Shown here: positions 24,902 through 35,317 of the stretch, one piece after another
Layout of the letters: the number at the start of each line of letters is the position of its first letter
How positions within the stretch are numbered: position 1 is the first letter of the stretch
NCBI RefSeq assembly: GCF_004123805.1
Contig: NZ_RWJX01000005.1
Span: forward strand, 49,472-113,471
Length of the DNA stretch: 64,000 nucleotides
Direction of reading: 5' to 3'
Origin: Cellulomonas endophytica
GTDB taxonomy: Bacteria > Actinomycetota > Actinomycetes > Actinomycetales > Cellulomonadaceae
Program-made: the position numbers and the translations under genes
The notes under the pieces: generated by a model
What the model saw: the letters and a program-made list of their open reading frames with translations, nothing else
Databases searched by the model: none
What the model was told of the DNA's origin: nothing

Positions 24902-25548
24902 GACCGCACCGCCGTGGCCAGCGCCGCCCCCACGCGCTCACCGACGGCCGCGGCCAGCTCCGCCACCGGGCGCGTGGCGTCGAGGACGAGCCAGCGGCCC
25001 GGGTCCGCCGCCGCGCGACCCAGGAACGCCTCCCGCGTGCGGCGGTGGAAGTCGTCCCCCGCGCTCTCCAGCCGGTCGGGCTCGCCGGTCAGCCGCCCGC
25101 GCCCGACGTCCGGGTCGAGGTCGAGCAGCACCGTCACGTCGGGCAGCAGGCCGTCCACGGCCCAGAGGGAGAGGCGCTCGACCTCGTCGGCGCCGAGGTC
25201 CCGGCCCGAGCCCTGGTAGGCGACGGAGGAGTCGAGGTAGCGGTCGGTGACGACGACGGCCCCGCGGGCGAGGGCGGGCCGGACGAGGCTGGCCACGTGG
25301 TGCGCGCGGTCCGCGGCGTAGATCAGCGCCTCGGTGCGGGCGTCGAGGTGCTCGCCGTGCAGCACTGCCGTGCGCAGCGTGCGCCCCAGCGCCGTGCCCC
25401 CGGGCTCGCGCGTGAGCACGACCTCGTGGCCCGCCGCCGCCAGGCGCTCCCCCAGGAGCGCGACCTGCGTCGACTTGCCCGCGCCGTCCCCGCCCTCGAA
25501 GGACACGAACAGCCCCCGGCGGGGCGCGGGGGCGTCGGCGAGGGGCAC
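24898..25548 (-). CDS. tmk: Thymidylate kinase
   Basis: A 216-residue kinase that phosphorylates dTMP to dTDP for DNA synthesis. The P-loop is FEGGDGAGKST, the substrate DR motif appears as VVTDRYLDSSVAYQGSG, and TREPGGTALG is the family's conserved segment. Length is normal. GTG at 25548 is the only start close to the P-loop region. It forms a translationally coupled pair with holB. Confidence 0.96.
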   Translation of the reverse strand: MPLADAPAPRRGLFVSFEGGDGAGKSTQVALLGERLAAAGHEVVLTREPGGTALGRTLRTAVLHGEHLDARTEALIYAADRAHHVASLVRPALARGAVVVTDRYLDSSVAYQGSGRDLGADEVERLSLWAVDGLLPDVTVLLDLDPDVGRGRLTGEPDRLESAGDDFHRRTREAFLGRAAADPGRWLVLDATRPVAELAAAVGERVGAALATAVRS

Positions 25549-25578
25549 GGCGTCACAGTAGCCGCGACCGGTGACACG

Positions 25579-25607
25579 CCCCGGCGCCCGTCCCCCGGGC
25601 GCCGGGG
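25579..25607 (-). terminator. Terminator after the Gfo/Idh oxidoreductase
   Basis: A perfect 12-bp stem CCCCGGCGCCCG / CGGGCGCCGGGG with a 5-base loop starts eight bases after the oxidoreductase stop at 25615 and separates it from tmk. Confidence 0.75.
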
Positions 25608-25614
25608 ACTCCTG

Positions 25615-26631
25615 TCAGGCGGTCGGCGCCTCGCCCGGGTAGGCGACCCCGACCTGGCGGCGCACCTCGTCCATCGTGCGCAGGACGTCGAGCGTGCCGG
25701 CCCACGTCATCCGCGGGCTCTCGGTGACGCCGGCGTCGATGCAGCGCGCGACCTCGGCCGCCTCGTACTGCAGGCCCATCGCGAGCTTCTGGTCGAACGT
25801 CCACTCGCGGCCGTCGCGGCGGGAGACCTTGAACGACGTCGGCGCGTAGAACGGACCGGCGATGCCGATGTAGCCCTCCGTGCCCGCGACGGAGGCCGTC
25901 GTCGGCGTCCGGGCCCACAGCGTCGTCGAGAGGGTGGCCTGCGCCTTCTCGCCGTAGCCCAGCGCGATCGTCAGGTGCCCGTCGACGCCCGTGGACGTCA
26001 GGGCGCCGACCGCGGTGACACGGTCGGGCACGCCGAGCACGTCGTGGGAGAAGGACACGGGGTAGACGCCGAGGTCGAGGAGGGCGCCGCCGGCCAGCTC
26101 GGGGGCGTAGAGCCGGCTCTTCGGGTCGTGCGCGAAGAACTGCCCGTGGTCGGCGCGGACGGAGACGATCTCGCCGATCTCACCGGCGGCGATGACCTGG
26201 TGCATCGCGGCGACGTGCGGCAGGAAGCGCGTCCACATGGCCTCCATGACGAAGACCCCGGCGGCGCGGGCGGCCTCGAAGACCTCCTCCGCCTCCGCCA
26301 CGTTGCGCGTGAACGCCTTCTCGACGAGGACGTGCTTGCCCGCCCGGATCGCGAGCAGCGCGTGCTCGCGGTGCTCCGAGTGCGGGGAGGCGACGTACAC
26401 GACGTCGACCTGCGGGTCCTCGACGAGGTCGCGGTACCCCACGTGCACCGTCGGGATGCCGTGCGCGGTGGCGAAGCGGGTGGCGCGGTCGCGGTGGCGC
26501 GAGCCGACGGCCACCATCTGCGCCCGCGTGTGGGCCCGGACGGCGTCGGCGAACGCGGCCGCGATCCCGCCGGTGCCGATGATCCCCCAGCGGACGGGCG
26601 GGGCGGAGCGCGGGTCCTCGGTGAGTGCCAT
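25615..26631 (-). CDS. Gfo/Idh/MocA-family NAD(P)-dependent oxidoreductase
   Basis: A 338-residue dehydrogenase. The Rossmann motif GIIGTGGIAAAFADA is at the N-terminus, and the family motif EKAFTRN (EKPxxxx type, with Ala for Pro) follows at about residue 104. The C-terminal beta-sheet domain carries GGALLDLGVYPVSF. Members oxidise or reduce sugars, inositols or related diols. ATG at 26631 is preferred over an upstream TTG. It stands alone between tmk and topA, so the substrate cannot be inferred. Confidence 0.88.
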   Translation of the reverse strand: MALTEDPRSAPPVRWGIIGTGGIAAAFADAVRAHTRAQMVAVGSRHRDRATRFATAHGIPTVHVGYRDLVEDPQVDVVYVASPHSEHREHALLAIRAGKHVLVEKAFTRNVAEAEEVFEAARAAGVFVMEAMWTRFLPHVAAMHQVIAAGEIGEIVSVRADHGQFFAHDPKSRLYAPELAGGALLDLGVYPVSFSHDVLGVPDRVTAVGALTSTGVDGHLTIALGYGEKAQATLSTTLWARTPTTASVAGTEGYIGIAGPFYAPTSFKVSRRDGREWTFDQKLAMGLQYEAAEVARCIDAGVTESPRMTWAGTLDVLRTMDEVRRQVGVAYPGEAPTA

Positions 26632-26684
26632 GGTCGCCAACCTAGCGCCCGGCCGGGGCGGGCGCGGGCGGGTGACCGCGCCGG

Positions 26685-29429
26685 TCAGGACTTCGACGCC
26701 GCCTTGGCCCGCGTCGTCGTGCGTCGGGCCGGGGTCTTCTTCTTGGCGGGGCCGGCCGCGCGCTTCTCCGCGAGGAGCTCCACGGCCTGCTCGCGGGTCA
26801 GCGACTCGGGCGTCGCGTCGCGCGGCAGCGTGCGGTTCGTCTCGCCGTCGGTGACGTAGGCGCCGAAGCGGCCCTCCTTCACCACGATGGGCTTGCCGCT
26901 CGTCGGGTCCTCCCCGAGCTCCTTGAGCGGCGGGGCGGCCGTGGCGCCGCGGCCGCGCTTGGGCTGGGCGTAGATGGCCAGCGCCTCCTCGAGCGTCACG
27001 TCGAAGAGCGCCTCCTCCGAGGCGAGCGTCCGCGAGTCCGTGCCCCGCTTGAGGTACGGGCCGTAGCGGCCGTTCTGCGCCGTGATCTCCTGCCCGGTCT
27101 CGGGGTCCGCGCCGACGACCCGCGGCAGGGACAGCAGCCGCAGGGCGTCCTCGAGGGTCACCGTCTGCAGGTTCATCGACTTGAACAGCGACGCGGTGCG
27201 GGGCTTGGGCGCCGCCGCCAGCGCCTTCTTCCGCGCGGCCGCCGAGAGGCCCGGGTCGAGCTCGGGCTCGGGCAGGAGCTCGGTGACGTAGGGGCCGTAG
27301 CGGCCGTTCTTCGCCACGACCGTCGTGCCCGTCGCGGGGTCCTCCCCGAGCACGAGGTCGCCCTCGGGCTCCGTGCGCAGCAGCTCCAGCGCCTTCTCGA
27401 GCGTGAGCTCGTCGGGGGCGAGCTCCTCGGGCACGGCGGCGCGGCGGGGCGTGCCGTCCGCGGTGCTCCCGGTGACGCCCGCGGTGTCCTCCAGGTAGGG
27501 GCCGTACCGCCCGACCCGGAGGGCGACGCCGTCACCGATCTCGATGGTGTTGACCTCGCGGGCGTCGATGTCGCCGAGGTTCTCCAGCAGCCCGCGCAGG
27601 CCCCCGGCCTCCGGCGTGCCCGAGCGGTCGCCGAAGTAGAACTGCTCGAGCCAGGCCCTCCGGTCGCGGCTCCCGGCCGCGATCTCGTCGAGGTCCTGCT
27701 CCATCGCGGCCGTGAAGTCGTAGTCGACGAGCCGCTCGAAGTTCTCCTCGAGCAGCCGCACCACGGCGAACGCGAGCCACGAGGGCACGAGCGCCTGGCC
27801 GCGGCTCGTGACGTAGCCGCGGTCCTGGATGACGGAGATCGTCGCCGCGTACGTCGACGGGCGGCCGATCTCGCGCTCCTCGAGCGCCTTCACCAGGCTC
27901 GCCTCCGTGTAGCGCGGCGGCGGGGAGGTGCGGTGGCCGTCGGCCGTGAGGTCCGTCGCGGTGAGCGGGTCGCCCTCCGCCATGCGCGGCAGGCGCGCCT
28001 CGCCCTTGCCCTCGGCCGGCGCCGCCTCGGCGGCCCCGGCGTCGTACCGGTCGACGTCGCGGCTCTCCTCGTACGCGGCGAGGAAGCCGCGGAAGGTGAT
28101 GACGGTGCCCGACGCGGAGAACACGGCCGTCGTCGGGCCGTCGGCGAGGGCCGCCGTGGCCGCGAGGCGCACGGAGGCGGTCTGGCCCTTCGCGTCCGCC
28201 ATCTGCGAGGCGACGGTCCGCTTCCAGATGAGCTCGTACAGCTTGTACTGGTCCCCCGACAGCTCGCGCGCCACCTGGGCGGGCGTGCGGAAGTGGTCCC
28301 CCGCCGGCCGGATGGCCTCGTGCGCCTCCTGGGCGCCCTTGGCCTTGCTCGTGTAGATGCGGGCGGTGTCCGGGACGTACTCCGAGCCGTACAGCTCGGC
28401 CGCCTGGCGCCGCGCGGCGTCGATCGCCTGCGTCGACAGCGCGGGCGAGTCCGTCCGCATGTAGGTGATGTAGCCGTTCTCGTACAGGCCCTGCGCCGTG
28501 CGCATCGTCTGCCGCGCGGACATGCGCAGCTTGCGCCCCGCCTCCTGCTGCAGCGACGAGGTGGTGAAGGGGGCGGCCGGGCGGCGGGAGTAGGGCTTCG
28601 TCTCCAGGCTCTGCACGCTCACCTGCGCGTCCGCGAGCCCGGCGACGACGGCCTGCGCCGCGCCCTCGTCGAGCTGCACCGCCTCGGCGGTCCGGAGACG
28701 GCCGCGGTCGTCGAAGTCGCGGCCCGAGGCCACCCGGCGCCCGCCGAGCGAGGTCAGCCGTGCACCGAACGTCGGCTCGGCCGCGTCGGCCACCGCGAAG
28801 GTCCCCGTGACGTCCCAGTAGTCCGCGGCGACGAAGGCCATCCGCTCGCGCTCGCGCTCCACGACCATGCGCGTGGCGACGGACTGCACGCGACCGGCGG
28901 ACAGGCCCTTGCCCACCTTGCGCCACAGGACGGGGCTCACCTCGTACCCGTAGAGGCGGTCGAGGATGCGCCGGGTCTCCTGCGCGTCGACGAGGCGCTC
29001 GTCGAGCTCGCGGGTGGCCCCCAGCGCGCGCTGGATGGCCTCGGGGGTGATCTCGTGGAAGACCATGCGGTGCACGGGCACCTTGGGCTTGAGCTCCTGC
29101 AGCAGGTGCCAGGCGATGGCCTCGCCCTCGCGGTCCTCGTCGGTGGCGAGGTAGAGCTCGTCGGACTCCTTGAGGGCCCGCTTGAGCTCCGCGACCTTCT
29201 TCTTCTTGTCCGCGTCGACCACGTAGTAGGGCTCGAAGCCGTGGTCGACGTCGACCGCGAACTTGCCGAACGGGCCCTTCTTCATGTCGGCCGGCAGCTC
29301 CGACGGCTGGGGCAGGTCGCGGATGTGCCCCACGCTCGCCTCGACGTCGAAGCCCTCGCCGAGGTACCCGGCGATCGTGCGCGCCTTCGCCGGCGACTCC
29401 ACGATCACGAGCTTGCGTCCTGCCGCCAT
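26685..29429 (-). CDS. topA: DNA topoisomerase I
   Basis: A 914-residue type IA topoisomerase that relaxes negative supercoils. The Toprim domain starts with LVIVESPAKARTIAGYLG and holds the metal-binding DEDREGEAIAWH. The catalytic Tyr323 lies in GYITYMRTDS. The C-terminus has several topoisomerase C repeats, each with a NGRYGPYV-like core, and ends in a Lys/Arg/Ala-rich tail instead of zinc fingers, as in other actinomycetes. ATG at 29429. It is monocistronic by position. Confidence 0.97.
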   Translation of the reverse strand: MAAGRKLVIVESPAKARTIAGYLGEGFDVEASVGHIRDLPQPSELPADMKKGPFGKFAVDVDHGFEPYYVVDADKKKKVAELKRALKESDELYLATDEDREGEAIAWHLLQELKPKVPVHRMVFHEITPEAIQRALGATRELDERLVDAQETRRILDRLYGYEVSPVLWRKVGKGLSAGRVQSVATRMVVERERERMAFVAADYWDVTGTFAVADAAEPTFGARLTSLGGRRVASGRDFDDRGRLRTAEAVQLDEGAAQAVVAGLADAQVSVQSLETKPYSRRPAAPFTTSSLQQEAGRKLRMSARQTMRTAQGLYENGYITYMRTDSPALSTQAIDAARRQAAELYGSEYVPDTARIYTSKAKGAQEAHEAIRPAGDHFRTPAQVARELSGDQYKLYELIWKRTVASQMADAKGQTASVRLAATAALADGPTTAVFSASGTVITFRGFLAAYEESRDVDRYDAGAAEAAPAEGKGEARLPRMAEGDPLTATDLTADGHRTSPPPRYTEASLVKALEEREIGRPSTYAATISVIQDRGYVTSRGQALVPSWLAFAVVRLLEENFERLVDYDFTAAMEQDLDEIAAGSRDRRAWLEQFYFGDRSGTPEAGGLRGLLENLGDIDAREVNTIEIGDGVALRVGRYGPYLEDTAGVTGSTADGTPRRAAVPEELAPDELTLEKALELLRTEPEGDLVLGEDPATGTTVVAKNGRYGPYVTELLPEPELDPGLSAAARKKALAAAPKPRTASLFKSMNLQTVTLEDALRLLSLPRVVGADPETGQEITAQNGRYGPYLKRGTDSRTLASEEALFDVTLEEALAIYAQPKRGRGATAAPPLKELGEDPTSGKPIVVKEGRFGAYVTDGETNRTLPRDATPESLTREQAVELLAEKRAAGPAKKKTPARRTTTRAKAASKS

Positions 29430-29597
29430 CTGTCGGTCCCGTCCCTGCCCACGTCGTCCCCTGCCGGCGGGCGGGGTCCGCCCTCCGGCGACCGGCGCCG
29501 CCGGCCGTGCCCGGCCGGTGCCGCGGTGCGGCCCGACCCTACGCTGCCCGGCGCCCGGCTCCGACGCCCGCCCGGGCCGGGGGACGACGGGCCGCCC

Positions 29598-30680
29598 TCA
29601 GCCCCGGCGGGGCGGCCGCTCGCCCGCCGCCTGGCGCAGCGCCAGCAGCAGGGCGAACGTCAGGGCGCTCGCGCCCACGACCCCGGAGCCCGCCCCGAGG
29701 TAGGACGTCACGAGGTCGGCGCGCCCGTCGGGGACGGCGCCCGCGGTGCGGACGACCTCCGCCGTGCGCGCCAGCGCGAGGGCACCCACCGCGGCGAGCA
29801 CGAGGCCCGCGACGAGCAGCAGGCCCGTCACCGCGCGGCGGACGCCGCGGCCCCGCCCGGCGCCGGCGGTCGCGAGGTCGGCCCGGGGCACCGCCGCGGT
29901 GTCGGCCCGGCCGACGGCCGGCGGCTCCACCCGGCGGGGGGCGAGCGCGACGAGGGCGCAGGCGGCCGCGCCCCAGACCAGGACGACCGCGAGCGCCGCC
30001 ACCACGTCCGAGGGCCGGTGCCACTGCCCGACGAGCACGGAGAAGCCCGTGGCGGCGGTGAAGGCCGCACCGAGCAGGGCCGCCCACGGACGCACCCGCG
30101 GGGGCACGACGAGGAGCAGGGCGGCGGAGACGGAGGCGGCGGCGGTCGTGTGCCCGCTGGGCAGCGCGTTCTCGGCGCCGGCGTAGGAGACGCCGAGGTC
30201 GGGCCGCTCGAGGACGACGTGCTTGAGCAGCCGCGTGGTGACGTTGGCGCCGCCCATGAGCAGCGCCACCTGGACCGCGAGGCCCCACCGACGACGGGCG
30301 AGCGCGATCGCCGCGGCGCCGAGCAGCACCGCGGCCACGGAGCCGACGGACACGACCTCGAGCACGTCGCTCGCCACCGTCCACAGCCGCGACCGGCCGA
30401 ACGTCGCGCCCCGGAACGCGGCCTCGTCGACCGCCTGGCCCGTCGTCGTCGTGACGAAGGCCCACCACGACGCCCACACGGCTGCAGCGGCGGCGAGCGC
30501 CAGCGCCAGCGCGAGCGCCGCGACACCCGGCCGCGAGCGCCGGGCGGGCCGGTCCTCCTGCGACGGCGGCAGCGACCACGCCGTGCCGTCGCCGGGCCCG
30601 CCCGGGGCCCCGGCGCGCGGCACCCCGACGGGTCCGCGCGGGCGTCCCGCGCGGGTCCGGGTCGGGGGCGAGGACGTCAC
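29598..30680 (-). CDS. PAP2-family membrane phosphatase
   Basis: A 360-residue polytopic membrane protein. The phosphatase signature is present: KHVVLERPDLG, then PSGHTTAAA, then SVLVGQWHRPSDVVAA with the catalytic His and Asp. The third motif lacks the usual SR start. PAP2 enzymes dephosphorylate lipid phosphates such as undecaprenyl pyrophosphate or phosphatidic acid. Six helices surround the active site, and two more helices form a C-terminal extension. GTG at 30680 is chosen over an upstream in-frame start in Arg-rich sequence. No operon partner. Confidence 0.86.
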   Translation of the reverse strand: MTSSPPTRTRAGRPRGPVGVPRAGAPGGPGDGTAWSLPPSQEDRPARRSRPGVAALALALALAAAAAVWASWWAFVTTTTGQAVDEAAFRGATFGRSRLWTVASDVLEVVSVGSVAAVLLGAAAIALARRRWGLAVQVALLMGGANVTTRLLKHVVLERPDLGVSYAGAENALPSGHTTAAASVSAALLLVVPPRVRPWAALLGAAFTAATGFSVLVGQWHRPSDVVAALAVVLVWGAAACALVALAPRRVEPPAVGRADTAAVPRADLATAGAGRGRGVRRAVTGLLLVAGLVLAAVGALALARTAEVVRTAGAVPDGRADLVTSYLGAGSGVVGASALTFALLLALRQAAGERPPRRG

Positions 30681-30823
30681 GCGCCCACGGTAGGTCACCC
30701 GCCCGTGCCGGGGCCGGGGCTCCACGGGATGCTCACACCCGGTGCACGGCGCCCCCGCCGGGGACGGTCCCGGCCGACGGCGGACGACGGCGGACCAGGC
30801 TCCGGCGTCGCCCGCCCGAGGCG

Positions 30824-32410
30824 TCAGAGGACGAAGTGCCGCACGGCCTGCTGGAGCTCCCCGCTCATCGCGAGCAGGTCCCGGGCCGACCCCTCCACGC
30901 TGCCCGCGCCCGCGCTCGAGCGCTGCGTGGCCTCGGCGACGCCGGAGATGCTCCCCGCGATCTCGGAGGAGCGGCCCGCCGCCTCCCCGACGTGTCGCGT
31001 CATCTCCTGGGTCGTGGCGGTCTGCTCCTCCACGGCGGAGGCGATGGTCGTCTGGTAGTCGCTGATGCGGGCGACGACCTCGCTGATCTCGGCGATGGCG
31101 TCGACCGCGCTCGCCGTGTCGGCCTGGATCGCCTCGACGCGGCGGGCGATGTCCTCCGTGGCGCGGGCGGTCTCGGAGGCGAGCTCCTTGACCTCGCCGG
31201 CGACGACGGCGAAGCCTTTGCCGGCCTCGCCCGCGCGGGCGGCCTCGATGGTCGCGTTCAGCGCCAGCAGGTTCGTCTGCTCCGCGATGGAGGTGATCGT
31301 CTTGACGACGTTGCCGATCTCCTGGCTCGAGGCGCCGAGCCGCTCGATCTGGCCGTTCGTCGCCAGCGCGCGCTCCGTGGCGTGCGCGGCGACGGTGGCG
31401 GCCTCGTTCGCGTTGCGGGAGATCTCGCGGATGCTGGCACCCATCTCCTGGGCGCCGGAGGCGACGGTCTGCACGTTGCGGCTGACCTGGTCGGCCGCGC
31501 CCGCGACGACGTCGGCCCGCTCGGAGGCGTCGGCGAGGCTCTCGACGATGGTGCCCGTGGACGCGGTGAGGCCCTGCGCGGCGCCGCCGAGGCGGTCCGC
31601 GGAGCGTGCGACGACGCGGACCACGTCCGACATCGCCTCCAGGCCGCGGTTGAGGGCCTCGCCCATGCCGGCGATCTCGTCGGAGCCCGTGACGTCGGCG
31701 CGGGCGGACAGGTCCCCGGCCGCCATGGCGTCCAGGACGGCGACGAACCGGCGCAGCGGCGCCCCGACGCGGCGGGCGACGACCGCGCCCAGGGCGAGGG
31801 ACAGGACGGTGAGCGCGACGACCACGAGCACCGTCGTCACGAGGCCGGCGCGGTAGGCGGCGTGCGCCTGCTCGGCCGTCGCGGACGCCTGCGCCCGGGA
31901 GGCCCCGGCGGCGTCGCGCAGGCTCTCGCCCATCCGCTGCTCGAGGGAGCCGACGGTCGCGACGCTCTCGCGGAAGGTCTGCACGTCCCCGGCGGCGGCC
32001 GCCGCGGTGAGCTCGGCGACGGCGGCGTCCCGCTCGTCGACGAGGGTGCCGAAGGTCTCGAGCGCGTCCTGCGCCGCGGCCGTGAGCGGCAGCGCCAGGG
32101 CCGCGTCGAGGTCCTCCCGCATCGCGGCGCCGAGCTCGGCGGCCTCCGCCCCCAGGCGGGCGGCCTCCTCCTCCGGCATCCCCGGCAGGCCCGCCCGCGC
32201 CGAGGCGGCCTGCGCCTGCCAGTACCCGACCTCGACCGCGCGGACGGCGTCCGTCGGCACGGCGCCGAGCGTCTGCACGTCGGTGGCGCGCTGGTCCAGC
32301 GTCCGCATGCTCGACACGGCGTAGGCCCCCAGGCCCACGGTCAGCACCGAGACCAGGACGAAGGCGGCGAGGAGGCGGGCGCGCAGCGAGCGGCGCGGGT
32401 CGAGGTTCAT
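30824..32410 (-). CDS. Methyl-accepting chemotaxis protein
   Basis: A 528-residue chemoreceptor. Helix one is at about residues 12-34, followed by a four-helix-bundle-like ligand domain of roughly 150 residues, a second membrane helix near 190-212, a HAMP domain ([18 protein letters not shown]) and a long signalling coiled coil. The CheA/CheW-binding hairpin [20 protein letters not shown] is exact. It senses a signal outside the cell and controls flagellar or twitching motility through CheA. The ligand is unknown. It implies a motile organism; no other che gene is in the window. Confidence 0.95.
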   Translation of the reverse strand: MNLDPRRSLRARLLAAFVLVSVLTVGLGAYAVSSMRTLDQRATDVQTLGAVPTDAVRAVEVGYWQAQAASARAGLPGMPEEEAARLGAEAAELGAAMREDLDAALALPLTAAAQDALETFGTLVDERDAAVAELTAAAAAGDVQTFRESVATVGSLEQRMGESLRDAAGASRAQASATAEQAHAAYRAGLVTTVLVVVALTVLSLALGAVVARRVGAPLRRFVAVLDAMAAGDLSARADVTGSDEIAGMGEALNRGLEAMSDVVRVVARSADRLGGAAQGLTASTGTIVESLADASERADVVAGAADQVSRNVQTVASGAQEMGASIREISRNANEAATVAAHATERALATNGQIERLGASSQEIGNVVKTITSIAEQTNLLALNATIEAARAGEAGKGFAVVAGEVKELASETARATEDIARRVEAIQADTASAVDAIAEISEVVARISDYQTTIASAVEEQTATTQEMTRHVGEAAGRSSEIAGSISGVAEATQRSSAGAGSVEGSARDLLAMSGELQQAVRHFVL

Positions 32411-32609
32411 CGGGAGGGCTCCGGGGGGCGAGGGGTCGGCACGTCCCCCGTCCTGTCGGCCGCGCGCCGCCGGACCTGACCGGACCGGGGCGGCCTCACC
32501 CGGTCGGCGGACCGCTCCCGGGTGGCGCAGCGGTGCGGCGGACCCGCGTCCCAGGGAACGCCCAGGACCGCGTCAGCCGCTCCCCAGCGTCGCCGCCGAG
32601 GGTGGGGGC

Positions 32610-33026
32610 ATGACGACGACGACCGGGCGCCCCGGCGCCGCGCCCCTCCCCGACGGCGCGGACGCCCCGGGCCGCACCTCCCGTCCCGGGTCCGACGACC
32701 CCCTGGCCGACGGGACCGACGGCGGCGAGGTCCTCGTCGTCGGGGGGCTGCGGCTCGACGAGGCCGCGGGCCGCGTGGAGCGCGACGGGGAGGAGATCCG
32801 CCTGACGCGGCGGGAGCGCGAGCTGCTCCGCTACTTCATGGCCAACCCCCGCCGGGTGCTGTCCAAGACGCAGATCCTCGACCGCGTGTGGCGCGACGAC
32901 ACCCCCGGCCGCGGCAACGTGGTCGAGCTGTACGTGTCCTACCTGCGCCGCAAGATCGACCGCGGGCGGACGCCCATGCTGCACACGCTGCGGGGCGTCG
33001 GCTACGTGCTGCGCCCCGCGACCTGA
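32610..33026 (+). CDS. Stand-alone OmpR-type winged-helix DNA-binding protein
   Basis: A 138-residue protein: a disordered Gly/Asp/Pro-rich N-terminus of about 40 residues, then a complete Trans_reg_C winged helix. The recognition region VLSKTQILDRVWRDD, the VVELYVSYLRRKID helix and the LRGVGYVLRP wing match the C-terminal half of OmpR/PhoB response regulators. There is no receiver domain and no phosphorylatable Asp. ATG at 32610 follows a GAGGGTGGGGGC site. Genes on both sides point the other way, so it is monocistronic. It probably binds DNA constitutively or through a partner. Targets unknown. Confidence 0.83.
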   Translation: MTTTTGRPGAAPLPDGADAPGRTSRPGSDDPLADGTDGGEVLVVGGLRLDEAAGRVERDGEEIRLTRRERELLRYFMANPRRVLSKTQILDRVWRDDTPGRGNVVELYVSYLRRKIDRGRTPMLHTLRGVGYVLRPAT

Positions 33027-33061
33027 GGACCGCGCGACCCGGGAGCCGGGTGGCGGGTGCG

Positions 33062-33685
33062 TCAGAGCGGGTAGGCGTCGGCGAGCGCGGCGACGTCCGC
33101 CGCCGGGCCCGTGAGCAGGACGACGACCGTGCCGTTCGACCACACGGCGACCCCCGAGCCGTCGGCGGCGGTGCCGTCCGTGCGCGTGCCGGCGGGCGCC
33201 CCGCCCACGAGGACCTCCGTGGGCGCGGCCACCGTGCCGCCCGCCGCGGCGACCCCCGCCGCCAGCTCCCCGGCGACCGCGGCCGCCTCCTCGGGCGTGC
33301 GCCACTGGCCGACGCGCACCGTGGCCGTGGACGCCCCGTCGGAGAGGGTGTCCTGCCACGCCTCGAGGGCGCCGCGCAGGGGCCACTCGCCGTCGGGGGC
33401 CGAGCCCGTGAGCGCGTACGCCAGCACCGTGGCCGGCAGCACGGCGGTGAGGGCCGTGCCGGCGGGGCGCGCCGCGGGCGGCAGGGTCGGGGTCGGCAGC
33501 GGGGCGACGAGGGTCACCGTCGGCTGCGGCGCGGCCGCGGGGACGTCACCGCCGCGACCGGGCAGCACCACCGCCGCGACGAGCCCGGCGGCGACGAGGG
33601 CCCCCGCGGCCACGAGCACGGGCGGACGCCGCCACACCGGTGCCGGTGCCGTGGTGCCCGACGCACCCGGGTCGCTGTCCGTCAC
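33062..33685 (-). CDS. Membrane-anchored protein of unknown function
   Basis: A 207-residue protein. A short cytoplasmic N-terminus is followed by one helix (PVLVAAGALVAAGLVAAVVL), a Pro/Ala/Thr-rich linker, and an exported domain of about 130 residues with alternating strands (ALEAWQDTL, VGQWRTPEEAAAVAGELAAG, SGVAVWSNGTVVVLLTGP). It resembles small actinobacterial anchored proteins without an assigned function. GTG at 33685. It faces the winged-helix gene convergently and lies divergent from radA. Confidence 0.75.
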   Translation of the reverse strand: MTDSDPGASGTTAPAPVWRRPPVLVAAGALVAAGLVAAVVLPGRGGDVPAAAPQPTVTLVAPLPTPTLPPAARPAGTALTAVLPATVLAYALTGSAPDGEWPLRGALEAWQDTLSDGASTATVRVGQWRTPEEAAAVAGELAAGVAAAGGTVAAPTEVLVGGAPAGTRTDGTAADGSGVAVWSNGTVVVLLTGPAADVAALADAYPL

Positions 33686-33843
33686 GTGCCCCTCCGCCTC
33701 CCGCCGCGGCGTGGTCGTCCGGGCGCGGGCGAGCCTAGCGACGCCGCCGTCCCGGGCCCCGGACCCCGCCCGGACGCGCCCGGCGTGGCGGCGGGCGGGG
33801 CGGCGGGCGGGGCGTGTCGGTGGCGGGCCGTAGGTTGCGCCGC

Positions 33844-35265
33844 ATGACAGCAGCGGGCGTGCGGCGGGCCGACCGGACGGGGCGTCCCGCCTTCCGGTGC
33901 ACGGAGTGCGGGTGGGGCACGGGCAAGTGGGCCGGGCGCTGCGGCGAGTGCCAGGCGTGGGGGACGCTCGTCGAGGACGCGCCCTCGGCCGGACCCCGGA
34001 CCCAGGCGGTGGCGCCCTCGCGCACCCCGGCCCTGCCGATCGACCAGGTGGATGTCGAGACCGCCCGGGCGCGCCCCACGGGCGTCGACGAGCTCGACCG
34101 CGTGCTCGGCGGCGGCCTCGTGCCGGGCGCCGTCATCCTCCTGGCGGGCGAGCCCGGCGTGGGCAAGTCGACCCTGCTGCTGGACGTCGCCGCCCGGGCC
34201 GCCCGCACCGGGCGGCGCGTGCTCTACGTGACCGGGGAGGAGTCGGCCGGGCAGGTCCGGCTGCGTGCCGGCCGGATCCGGGCGCTCGACCCGGGGCTGC
34301 TCCTGGCGGCGGAGTCCGACCTCGCGACCGTCCTGGGCCACGTGGCCGCGAGCGACCCCGACCTCCTCGTGGTCGACAGCGTCCAGACGATCGCCTCGGC
34401 CCAGGTCGAGGGCGCACCGGGCGGCGTGGCGCAGGTGCGGGAGGTCGCGGCCGCCCTCATCGCCGCCGCCAAGTCGCGCGACATGCCCGTCGTGCTCGTC
34501 GGACACGTGACGAAGGAGGGCGCCGTCGCCGGGCCGCGGACGCTGGAGCACCTCGTGGACGTGGTGTGCCAGTTCGAGGGGGACCGCCACTCGCGCCTGC
34601 GGCTGCTGCGGGCGACGAAGAACCGCTACGGCCCCACGGACGAGGTCGGCTGCTTCGACCTGTCGGAGCAGGGCATCGTCGGGCTGACCGACCCCAGCGG
34701 CCTGTTCGTCTCCCAGGCGCTCCACCACGTGCCGGGCACCTGCCTCACGGTCAGCCTCGAGGGCCGGAGGCCCCTGGCGACGGAGGTCCAGGCGCTCGTC
34801 GCGCCGAGCATGACGCCCAACCCGCGCCGGACCACGTCCGGCGTCGACGCCTCGCGGCTGGCCATGGTGCTGGCCGTGCTGCAGCGGCGACTCGGCACCC
34901 GGCTCGCCGACCAGGACGTCTACCTGTCCACCGTCGGGGGCGCGCGCGCCGTCGAGCCCGCGGCCGACCTCGCCCTGGCGCTGGCCGCGCTGAGCTCGCG
35001 CGAGGACCTGCCGCTGCCGCGCGGGCTCGTGGCGGTCGGCGAGGTCGGGCTGGCCGGGGAGATCCGGACCGTCTCGGGGCTGGGCCGGCGCCTGGCGGAG
35101 GCGGCCCGCCTCGGCTTCACGCGGGCGGTCGTGCCCGCGCACGGCACCGACGGCCTCACCCCGCCCGAGGGGCTGACCGTGCTGCCGGTGGCGGACCTGG
35201 CCGCGGCGGTCGTGGGCCTCGGCCTCGACCGGGACGCCACGGCCGGGGCCGGCAGCGGCCGGTAG
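33844..35265 (+). CDS. radA: DNA repair protein RadA
   Basis: A 473-residue RecA-like branch-migration ATPase used in recombinational repair. The N-terminal zinc finger has Cys19, Cys22, Cys33 and Cys36 ([18 protein letters not shown]). Walker [10 protein letters not shown] is at 102-110. The RadA-specific KNRFG motif appears as KNRYG, a conservative change. A Lon-protease-like domain makes up the C-terminus. ATG at 33844. disA follows 52 bases downstream in the same direction. This pairing is widespread in Gram-positive bacteria, and RadA has been reported to restrain DisA activity. Confidence 0.96.
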   Translation: MTAAGVRRADRTGRPAFRCTECGWGTGKWAGRCGECQAWGTLVEDAPSAGPRTQAVAPSRTPALPIDQVDVETARARPTGVDELDRVLGGGLVPGAVILLAGEPGVGKSTLLLDVAARAARTGRRVLYVTGEESAGQVRLRAGRIRALDPGLLLAAESDLATVLGHVAASDPDLLVVDSVQTIASAQVEGAPGGVAQVREVAAALIAAAKSRDMPVVLVGHVTKEGAVAGPRTLEHLVDVVCQFEGDRHSRLRLLRATKNRYGPTDEVGCFDLSEQGIVGLTDPSGLFVSQALHHVPGTCLTVSLEGRRPLATEVQALVAPSMTPNPRRTTSGVDASRLAMVLAVLQRRLGTRLADQDVYLSTVGGARAVEPAADLALALAALSSREDLPLPRGLVAVGEVGLAGEIRTVSGLGRRLAEAARLGFTRAVVPAHGTDGLTPPEGLTVLPVADLAAAVVGLGLDRDATAGAGSGR

Positions 35266-35317
35266 CGGTCACGAGCAGGCCCTCCGTCGCGGTGGACCGG
35301 CCCCGTACCATGCACGC

